From positions 1 through 5,133 of the forward strand of contig JAIUMG010000246.1 of assembly GCA_022565655.1 (NCBI GenBank): 5,133 bases of DNA, in the 5' to 3' direction. The stretch comes from Alkalimonas sp. GTDB taxonomy: Bacteria > Pseudomonadota > Gammaproteobacteria > Enterobacterales > Alteromonadaceae. A model generated the notes under the pieces. It was not told the DNA's origin. It saw only the letters and a list, made by a program, of their open reading frames with translations, and made no database searches. Position numbers and translations under genes: made by a program. This document shows positions 1 through 5,133 of this stretch, piece by piece (the stretch's first letter is position 1; each line of letters begins with the position of its first letter).

Positions 1-371
1 GTGATTTTACAATTTACAATATTATTGTAGATCATAGAGATATAGTCCATGTCTTGGATTTTGGTGATACCAAAAGATCTACTAATATCGAGGATGTTGT
101 GAGAATGTACAGTGGCTTGTGGGCTATTTCGCAAACTAGCGCTTATAGGAAAAAAATTATCGGGCCAGTATTGGATGACTTTTTTCATGCATATAATATA
201 CATACAGATGTTAAAAATACACGTTTTTTCAAGATTCTTATGGCCTATAACTTTGTGACACATTTACTTGGACAGCACTCTCTAAAGGGGTTGGTCTCTT
301 CTAGAACTCTTAGAGATTTAGATAAAATAACCAAAGCAGGCATTGCTTGGATTGAATCCCAATTGATTTAA
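1..371 (+). CDS. Phosphotransferase of the APH/choline-kinase fold, C-terminal part (5' end outside window)
   Basis: The reading frame is open from the window edge (first whole codon at base 3) to TAA at 369-371, giving 122 visible residues. They begin DFTIYNIIVD, then IVHVLDFGD. This matches the catalytic loop (HGDxxxxN, with the H and G lying before the window) and the metal-binding DFG-like strand of aminoglycoside phosphotransferase/choline kinase-fold enzymes. The catalytic Asp would be visible residue 1, the Asn residue 6 and the metal-binding Asp residue 19. The rest is helical, as expected for the C-lobe. Enzymes of this fold move the gamma-phosphate of ATP to a hydroxyl of a small molecule, sugar or lipid; the substrate cannot be read from this fragment. 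No signal peptide or membrane segment is visible in this part. The TTG at 54 could pass for a start, but the kinase motif continues upstream of it, so the gene is truncated by the window and not short. It lies 33 bases before a glycosyltransferase on the same strand, so a shared transcript and a role in glycan assembly are likely by inference. Family is fairly sure; function is unknown. Confidence 0.75.
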   Translation, partial: DFTIYNIIVDHRDIVHVLDFGDTKRSTNIEDVVRMYSGLWAISQTSAYRKKIIGPVLDDFFHAYNIHTDVKNTRFFKILMAYNFVTHLLGQHSLKGLVSSRTLRDLDKITKAGIAWIESQLI

Positions 372-404
372 TCTATTTTGTAATTTACGGTCTATGAAGG
401 TTTT

Positions 405-1790
405 ATGTCTAAAAAATTAAAGGTTTTATTTGTTGCATACTTTTTTCCGCCAGTAGAAGGTGGTGGATTACCCGGTGCCATGCGTATTTTAAAGTTTTTG
501 CGTTACACAAAAACAGATGGCTATGTTCTTACGCAAACGACCTCTGAAGACATCCTGGTTGACCCCAGTCTTCAAACCAACTTACCTTCGGATAAAGTTA
601 TTCGTGCTGGTGTTCTGGACCCATTTGGAGTTTTGTTGAAACTTCAGTTTTGGGTCAAAACGACACTGAAAAAACTGCGTAGATCAAAACCTGCAGCATC
701 TGAGAATCAGTCTTCACCTGCATCATCGTCAGTGTTCGCCAGTGAACAGCATGACCATCAGAAATCGAAACTTGCAAAATGTAAAGACTTTTTGCATGAC
801 CTAAATTATTTTCCAGATCAAGCTAGCGCATGGATACTACCCGCTTGGTTAAAAGGGCGAAAGGTTATTAAGCAGCAAGGCATAGATGTAATTTTTGCAA
901 CCGGTTCACCTTGGTCTTCCTTACTGCTCGGCTATTGGTTAAGTAAGTCTACCCGAAAGCCGTTGATAGTTGATTTTCGCGATCCTTGGATTAATAACCC
1001 TTTTCATCATTCAAAAGGCAAATTTTTAGAAAGGAAAGCTGAAAAGTGGGAACGTAAAATTATTGAACATGCGGCTGTTGTTAGTTTGAATACAGAGCCT
1101 CTTCGAGACGAGTTTTTGTCACGTTATCCGGATGTTGATGTTTCAAAGTTTGTCGTATTGCCTAATGGTTATGATGAAAGTGATGTGAACAACAGCTACA
1201 TACCAAGTGCGAACCCTGATGAGTTGATTATTCGTCATGCAGGTTTTTTGTATGGTTTGCGTGATCCATCTTTATTACTGGAGGCGATTCATTGGTGTAA
1301 CCAAAAAGCTAAATCGGAAGGTTTAACGAGGCGATGGGTTTTTGAGCAAATAGGGGCCATTAACTTAAACTACGATCTTTGTTCGCGTTATCAGCATATG
1401 ATTCAAGATGGCAGTTTTAGAGTCTTGCAGCAAGTACCCTATATGAAATGCCAACAGCTTTTACAAGAAGCTGACTTGCTGGTAAATATTCAACCCGGTA
1501 CTCGTACCCAGGTACCGTCCAAAATATACGACTATTTAGCCGTCGGTCGGCCTATCTTGAACATTACGCCACATGATGGCGCACTTGGAAAAATGGTGAT
1601 TCAGCATGGCTTAGGCTGCTGTTTTAATTTTGAAGATAAAGATGCACTTTGTTCATACTTAAATGAGCGGCTCATCTATTTAGATTGGTTGACTTCTGAA
1701 AATTATGAGCAAAAAAGTCGTTTTAGTATTGCGAGTGTCTCTGAGCAACTCGATGATGCTCTATTTGCGTCCCTAAAAGCCCAAGTTTAG
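405..1790 (+). CDS. GT-B fold glycosyltransferase, GT4-like, of a polysaccharide cluster
   Basis: The product has 461 residues, a usual length for GT4 enzymes. The ATG at 405 is preceded by GAAGG at 396-400, an acceptable ribosome binding site. The N-terminal Rossmann half (about 1-230) opens with a beta strand, KVLFVAYFFPP, and a Gly-rich acceptor-side loop (G19-G21, G24). It later carries FATGSPWSS (164-172) and VDFRDPW (189-195), typical of bacterial group 1 transferases. The C-terminal half (about 245-440) has LPNGYD (252-257), HAGFLYG (278-284) and PSKIYDYLAVGRPIL (371-385), the nucleotide-sugar binding region. The classical E-x7-E pair is not kept: T368 and D376 stand in its places. A PSKxYDY form in this region is, from memory, common in this subfamily. 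A hydrophobic and basic stretch (about 74-95) and a Ser-rich linker (94-125) could help peripheral contact with the inner membrane (inference). There is no signal peptide, so it should act on the cytoplasmic face, moving a sugar from a nucleotide donor to a lipid-linked acceptor. Donor and acceptor cannot be told. The gene is AT-rich compared with the mutase at the other end of the window. Confidence 0.9.
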   Translation: MSKKLKVLFVAYFFPPVEGGGLPGAMRILKFLRYTKTDGYVLTQTTSEDILVDPSLQTNLPSDKVIRAGVLDPFGVLLKLQFWVKTTLKKLRRSKPAASENQSSPASSSVFASEQHDHQKSKLAKCKDFLHDLNYFPDQASAWILPAWLKGRKVIKQQGIDVIFATGSPWSSLLLGYWLSKSTRKPLIVDFRDPWINNPFHHSKGKFLERKAEKWERKIIEHAAVVSLNTEPLRDEFLSRYPDVDVSKFVVLPNGYDESDVNNSYIPSANPDELIIRHAGFLYGLRDPSLLLEAIHWCNQKAKSEGLTRRWVFEQIGAINLNYDLCSRYQHMIQDGSFRVLQQVPYMKCQQLLQEADLLVNIQPGTRTQVPSKIYDYLAVGRPILNITPHDGALGKMVIQHGLGCCFNFEDKDALCSYLNERLIYLDWLTSENYEQKSRFSIASVSEQLDDALFASLKAQV

Positions 1791-1810
1791 TTTTTGCTTA
1801 GTTGGCCATA

Positions 1811-1858
1811 ATACCAGTGATGGCTAGCGCACGGGTGTGAAGCGACTGAGGTTGGTAT
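1811..1858. repeat. Inverted repeat in the convergent gap
   Basis: ATACCA at 1811-1816 is the exact reverse complement of TGGTAT at 1853-1858, with 36 bases between. Two further G-U pairs would lengthen the stem in RNA. It lies between two convergent genes, where hairpins often mark transcript ends. However, the arms are short, the loop is long and no T-run follows, so chance is a real alternative. Confidence 0.25.
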
Positions 1859-1867
1859 CTCGACTAA

Positions 1868-1897
1868 AGATAGCGCCTGTGACTTCCAAGCGCTTCT
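1868..1897 (-). terminator. Possible hairpin at the end of the lyase-like gene
   Basis: Read on the minus strand, AGAAGCGC (1897-1890) pairs with GCGCTATCT (1876-1868) with one bulged base, around a 13-base loop. The stem starts within the TAG stop codon of the lyase-like gene (1898-1896) and is followed by a short T-containing stretch (TTTAG). Position and pairing suit a weak intrinsic terminator for the minus-strand transcript. The T-run is poor, so it may be only an RNA-stabilising hairpin, or nothing. Confidence 0.3.
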
Positions 1898-4505
1898 ATA
1901 AGTTAAGCCTGTTCCGGAGCCATTGCCATTCTTTTTTGGGATTCAGTTTTAAAGTTGCACGGCTTAACTTAGTAAAGATTGACTTGAACTCTTTACTAAA
2001 CAGAACATTTTGCTTCTTCCAGTTTTGCTGTCTAATACTGTGTTCTGTATAGGTTTCGGTTAAGGTTTTGTACAAATGCGGCCCATGATTTTGCAATAAA
2101 ATAATTTGGATGCGTGCAAACTCCAGCGTCTCACTTTTGGATAATTGCTGCACCACCAGATGTAACCATTTATTGGCTTCTTCTGCAAACCAAGCTCGCT
2201 CCTCTGTATTGGAGCTTATACAACTTGCTTGGAATAAAAGCATAGCTTTTCGAATATCCTGGGCTAGCCAAGTATCGTTAGGATACTCCAGTTTTTCCGG
2301 AACACTTAGAAACAATTGCTCATTGTTGGCTATCCAGCGTGCATAATGCAAAAAACTGGCAGCTGCATAGTCATAGTTGTCATCCAGTTGCTCCAGGCTT
2401 TGCTTCGTTTTTAGATACTTGCTAATGCTTGCAAGCAAAATAAGGTAAGACCAGGTATGTTCAGGGTCATCCAAGTTTCTGTCTTCAATATTGTCCTTCG
2501 GGTGAATGGTATTTTGGATAACCGTTTCAGATTTTGCCAGGTAACTGCAATCGCCGCTCAATTCATAAGCATCAAGAAGTGCAGTAAGGTAATTTCCTGT
2601 ACCGCGTGTAAATGCATAGCGGTGCGCCGTAACGTGTTGACGCTTTAATAATCGTATCAGCCTTGGAAGCTCATTACTCTTTATAGCCCAGAGTTGACCC
2701 AGAAAGCTTTGACCACCCTCATGGTAACGTATCATCCACTGGGCCAGTTCAAGCACGGCTTGTTTTGAGGCTGTTTGGCCCGTTAACCAGAAATGATAAC
2801 AAAGACCTGTTGTGTAGCAATGTTCTGGGCCTGGTCCACCACCATGGCTGTTGACCAGTTGCTCAGCCAGGTTCTGTTTGCTGTAAGTGCGATGAGTTGC
2901 TGTATGGGCTGCTAAGTAATGATCAGTATGCCAAAATAAGCCATGGTTGTACTCATCGCGATCATCGTCGGTGTGGTAGATATCAATATCGGTGACATGG
3001 CGCGCCAAATCATCCATTAACTCCAACCACCCGGTGTTGCCAGTAAAAAAGTACTGGCGACAGAAACCATAAATGGCATCGTACTGGTTGTTGTAATGCG
3101 AAATATAAGGGGCTTCGCCTTCTGGTTGGTACAGGGTTTCATGATCGGCAAAGATATCGCCAAAGTTGCGCCAGCCGTACTCGTCGATGATTTCCCGTTT
3201 TTCAAAAAAAAGCTCCGGCCCAAACAGGCATGCCGACAGCGGATCTTCTTTGGCTGGCTGCAGCCAGGGCATAATCTGGCAGCTGGCCAGGTAATCCACA
3301 GGGATTACCACACGGGCAGGCTGGTAGACCCAGCCTAACTTCATGGCGGAAGGCGCGTCTGCGGTTGCTTCTTCAGCAAAAGTTAGCCAAAGTTGCCGCG
3401 TGCTTTTCTCGCCGCCCTGCAATTCGTGCAGCTGTTCTTGGTCATGGGCAAACCACTCCACCAAAACCTGGTTTTTGCTCAGTGCAAGTTGCTGCGGGAA
3501 TTTTTGCCAAAAATGAGGGACTGCCGCTTCTACCAAGATGCCATTGCTGGCTTGCAACAGCGGCTCTGCCCGAAGACCCTTCGTCTGTTGTTCAGCAGAA
3601 CGCAGTTGGTAGCCTTGAAAACGTGGTACCAGTTTGTTGTCGGCATTAACATGGTTGCGGCTGTGCCAGTTTTTGCCGCCACTGGAATTTTGTTCCAGGG
3701 TTATAGAGCCATCGGCCAGTGAGGTAGCGGCTACACTGCGCTCTGGTTGGATAAAGCCCTGGTCAATCGCTCCTTGCATGCAAAATGCAAGGCCCGCAAA
3801 GTGGCAGGAGCCGGGATCGCCTAAATCCCACAAACCAGAAGGGTGCTTGGCTTTGGCCGCATTGTGCAGGCTGTACTCCAGCTGCAGCAGACCATCCGCA
3901 AAAAATACCAGCGTAGCTTCAAATTGAAGCTTCGGGTAACCTGGCCAGGTGCCACTAAGCCGTACTTTAGGAAATAAGCTTCGTTCGGATTGCTGCAACT
4001 GCACGCTGTGCACCAATGGTTGCAAAGTCTGTCCGTGCTGATTGTGCAACTGAAAAGCGGATTGCCAGCCAGTCTTCTCTGCTTCAGTGGTGCTGCGCAA
4101 CTGACCGGTTGCTTTGCAAATCTGATGTTGTAGTTTGCCGGTTGCGATCTCAATAAAAGCTTGATCTTCATGCGCACTTACCGAAGCTGGATAGCTTTTA
4201 GCACCTGATGCAAGCGTGACTTTCACTACTGCGGTTGGTTCGGCCATTGCTGGCAGCATGCAGCGTACTAACAACCAACGGATACTTTGATCGGGCCAGT
4301 AAGATAAGACTTCGGCTTCAAAGGGCAGTTCTTCGCCATGCAGTTCAAGCCGTATGGTGCGCTCATCTTTCAGGGTGCCCTTGGCAAATGGTAGGCCTTG
4401 CACTAAGGGTTCCGGGACATGGTGAGCCTGTCTGGTGAGATTGAACTCAAGCATCATCGTCTCACCATTTTGGGGTTGGGTACTGTTTGCTACTGATAAG
4501 TTCAT
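1896..4505 (-). CDS. Large PcRGLX/YetA-like (exo-rhamnogalacturonan lyase family-like) protein
   Basis: The product has 869 residues from the ATG at 4505, close to the ~850-residue size I recall for Bacillus YetA. Residues about 30-100 hold PLVQGLPFAKGTL and YWPDQSIRWLLV (69-80), which resemble the N-terminal barrel domain of PcRGLX/YetA proteins (polysaccharide lyase family 26 and relatives; recognised from memory, not searched). About 110-400 looks like a beta-sandwich region. About 430-815 is rich in helices and aromatic/His motifs: GWRNFGDIFADHE (444-456), SHYNNQYD (469-476), DIYHTDDDRDEYNHGLFWHT (508-527), SHGGGPGPEHCYTTGL (553-568) and DTWLAQDIRKA (744-754). This fits an (alpha/alpha) barrel with an active-site face. 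Such enzymes cleave uronic-acid-containing glycans, but lyase activity is not proven here and a hydrolase-like or non-catalytic role is possible. No signal peptide, lipobox or membrane helix is visible, so it should be cytoplasmic. The last ~47 residues are strongly basic. A start at 4454 or 4457 is also plausible: a GGTGAG motif lies just upstream of both, while the site before 4505 is weak. TGA lies in frame upstream of 4505, so no longer start exists. It follows the mutase gene closely and is probably in its operon. Family call is moderately sure; substrate is unknown. Confidence 0.75.
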   Translation of the reverse strand: MNLSVANSTQPQNGETMMLEFNLTRQAHHVPEPLVQGLPFAKGTLKDERTIRLELHGEELPFEAEVLSYWPDQSIRWLLVRCMLPAMAEPTAVVKVTLASGAKSYPASVSAHEDQAFIEIATGKLQHQICKATGQLRSTTEAEKTGWQSAFQLHNQHGQTLQPLVHSVQLQQSERSLFPKVRLSGTWPGYPKLQFEATLVFFADGLLQLEYSLHNAAKAKHPSGLWDLGDPGSCHFAGLAFCMQGAIDQGFIQPERSVAATSLADGSITLEQNSSGGKNWHSRNHVNADNKLVPRFQGYQLRSAEQQTKGLRAEPLLQASNGILVEAAVPHFWQKFPQQLALSKNQVLVEWFAHDQEQLHELQGGEKSTRQLWLTFAEEATADAPSAMKLGWVYQPARVVIPVDYLASCQIMPWLQPAKEDPLSACLFGPELFFEKREIIDEYGWRNFGDIFADHETLYQPEGEAPYISHYNNQYDAIYGFCRQYFFTGNTGWLELMDDLARHVTDIDIYHTDDDRDEYNHGLFWHTDHYLAAHTATHRTYSKQNLAEQLVNSHGGGPGPEHCYTTGLCYHFWLTGQTASKQAVLELAQWMIRYHEGGQSFLGQLWAIKSNELPRLIRLLKRQHVTAHRYAFTRGTGNYLTALLDAYELSGDCSYLAKSETVIQNTIHPKDNIEDRNLDDPEHTWSYLILLASISKYLKTKQSLEQLDDNYDYAAASFLHYARWIANNEQLFLSVPEKLEYPNDTWLAQDIRKAMLLFQASCISSNTEERAWFAEEANKWLHLVVQQLSKSETLEFARIQIILLQNHGPHLYKTLTETYTEHSIRQQNWKKQNVLFSKEFKSIFTKLSRATLKLNPKKEWQWLRNRLNL
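4461..4466 (-). promoter_or_regulatory. Candidate ribosome binding site favouring an internal start of the lyase-like gene
   Basis: On the minus strand GGTGAG stands 6 bases before the ATG at 4454 and 3 bases before the ATG at 4457. GGTGA matches the 3' part of the anti-Shine-Dalgarno complement. Before the ATG at 4505 the best match is only GGA, 12 bases away. Starting at 4454 would drop 17 polar residues that precede the recognisable domain (new N-terminus MLEFNLTRQ). Confidence 0.4.
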
Positions 4506-4541
4506 TGGGTTGCATCATCCATGAGCGTTCGTTCTGCACGG

Positions 4542-5133
4542 CTAAGAAGTTAAGCGCATTATAGCGGTTAAGGTGCTTACTACCAATGTGTTTGCCTGCT
4601 CTTGGGTTTGCGCCTCGGCATAACAACGCAGTTCCGGCGCATTGCCGCTGGGACGCAAGTGCACGATGTCCTGATTGGGCAGGGTGATGCGCAGGCCATC
4701 GGTGGTATCGATGCCAAGCTGGTCGGCTTGCTGTGCGGCCTTTTCTGCGCTGCTGCCAAGCCACTGCATTAAGGTGGCGGGCTGGCTGTGCAGCTGGGCC
4801 AGCAAGGCATCGCTTTTTTCGCGGGCAAAGTGCTGCAGCCGATCGCTGGCGGTAAAGCGCTTGGGCAGGGTGTTGCGCAACGTCGATAACGGTGTATCCC
4901 CAGCCAATGCCAGGCAGGCCAGCGCTGGCAGCAGCGCATCCCGGGTGGGTAGGGCGGTTAAACCTAAACAATCTGAGCCCAGCAGGTACCCACCATTGGC
5001 TTCAAAGCCGGCGCAGGGCGCTGGCAAATCACTGAGGGCGGCAATCACATAGGGCGAGCCAATGCGGGTTCGCAGTACTTTGGCAAAGCGGCCGGATTTT
5101 TCCAGTGCGGTGGTACAGCTAACCGGCGCGGCA
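4542..5133 (-). CDS. Phosphomannomutase/phosphohexomutase, C-terminal part (5' end outside window)
   Basis: The minus-strand frame is open from the window end to TAG at 4544-4542, giving 196 visible residues. The order of motifs is that of the alpha-D-phosphohexomutase family: PVSCTTALEKSGRF, then RTRIGSPYVI (domain 3), FEANGG (4989-5006), the sugar-binding loop in the form typical of this phosphomannomutase group, LPTRDALLP, and in domain 4 TDGLRI and RPSGNAPELRCYAE (RPSGN at 4641-4655), the phosphate-binding loop. The catalytic phosphoserine and metal loop lie in the missing N-terminal part. The enzyme interconverts mannose-6-phosphate and mannose-1-phosphate (possibly glucose phosphates too), feeding GDP-mannose and derived sugars in the cytoplasm. 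A GTG at 5048 could look like a start, but the conserved frame runs on upstream. The RPSGNAP loop differs from the RPSGTEP form of many relatives, but I recall it from other polysaccharide-cluster mutases. Symbols such as manB or cpsG are used for this family; I leave the symbol open. The lyase-like gene follows with at most 36-90 bases between, depending on its start. G+C is clearly higher than in the glycosyltransferase half. Confidence 0.92.
   Translation of the reverse strand, partial: AAPVSCTTALEKSGRFAKVLRTRIGSPYVIAALSDLPAPCAGFEANGGYLLGSDCLGLTALPTRDALLPALACLALAGDTPLSTLRNTLPKRFTASDRLQHFAREKSDALLAQLHSQPATLMQWLGSSAEKAAQQADQLGIDTTDGLRITLPNQDIVHLRPSGNAPELRCYAEAQTQEQANTLVVSTLTAIMRLTS

Noticed and set aside
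1773..1795. CTAAA/TTTAG stem followed by five T at the end of the glycosyltransferase gene
   Set aside because: The arms are only five mostly A-T pairs and lie inside the coding end. The stem is too weak to call as a terminator without transcript data.
1837..2052. Plus-strand open frame of 71 codons
   Set aside because: It lies mostly opposite the 3' end of the lyase-like gene, has no recognisable domain or good ribosome binding site, and its Phe/Leu/Cys-rich product is typical of antisense shadow.
3365..3927. Three overlapping plus-strand open frames opposite the lyase-like gene
   Set aside because: They overlap each other in different frames and run antisense to a gene with clear family motifs, so they are shadows.
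4501..4521. Tiny frame MDDATQ ending in a TGA that overlaps the ATG at 4505, resembling a leader peptide
   Set aside because: Only six codons with no clear ribosome binding site; such overlaps arise often by chance.
4462..4971. Minus-strand open frame of 169 codons overlapping the mutase in another frame
   Set aside because: The Arg/Ala/His-rich product has no motif, while the overlapping frame carries the FEANGG and RPSGN mutase motifs. It is a product of high G+C.
4675..5052. Plus-strand open frame of 125 codons opposite the mutase
   Set aside because: It is antisense to a clearly conserved coding frame and its Ser/Ala/Arg-rich product is unlike any family I know.
1..5133. CRISPR arrays, tRNA/rRNA genes, insertion sequences, toxin-antitoxin or phage-defence genes
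   Set aside because: I saw no spaced direct repeats, no cloverleaf or rRNA-like sequence, no transposase motifs, and no unexplained gene apart from the four described.

Overview
The window looks like one edge of a surface- or exo-polysaccharide gene cluster in a Gram-negative bacterium. The best guess is a gammaproteobacterium of the Alteromonadales/Chromatiales kind. That rests only on protein style and on a phosphomannomutase lying next to glycan genes, so it is weak. Four protein-coding genes fill nearly all of the DNA, in two convergent pairs.

Plus strand, 1-1790: the 3' end of a kinase-fold phosphotransferase (aminoglycoside/choline-kinase type, cut by the window start), then after 33 bases a complete 461-residue GT-B glycosyltransferase of the GT4 type. 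This half is AT-rich, with some 60-base lines near 22% G+C in the kinase gene.

Minus strand, 5133-1896: the C-terminal ~196 residues of a phosphomannomutase/phosphohexomutase (cut by the window end), then after 37 bases or fewer a complete ~850-870 residue protein. The large protein resembles the PcRGLX/YetA (exo-rhamnogalacturonan lyase-like) family. The mutase is G+C-rich (about 62% in a sampled line). The large gene drifts from about 50-57% near its 5' end to about 37-43% near its 3' end.

The two pairs meet in a 105-base gap (1791-1895). It holds no gene, only two modest inverted repeats, one of which may end the minus-strand transcript.

Working model (inference): the mutase makes a hexose-1-phosphate for nucleotide-sugar synthesis, the glycosyltransferase uses such a donor to extend a lipid-linked glycan, and the kinase-like protein may phosphorylate a sugar, lipid or polyol part of it. 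The lyase-like protein has no visible signal peptide, so it would act in the cytoplasm. That is odd for a polysaccharide-cleaving enzyme and is the most interesting point here. I see no CRISPR array, tRNA, rRNA, insertion sequence or defence system.
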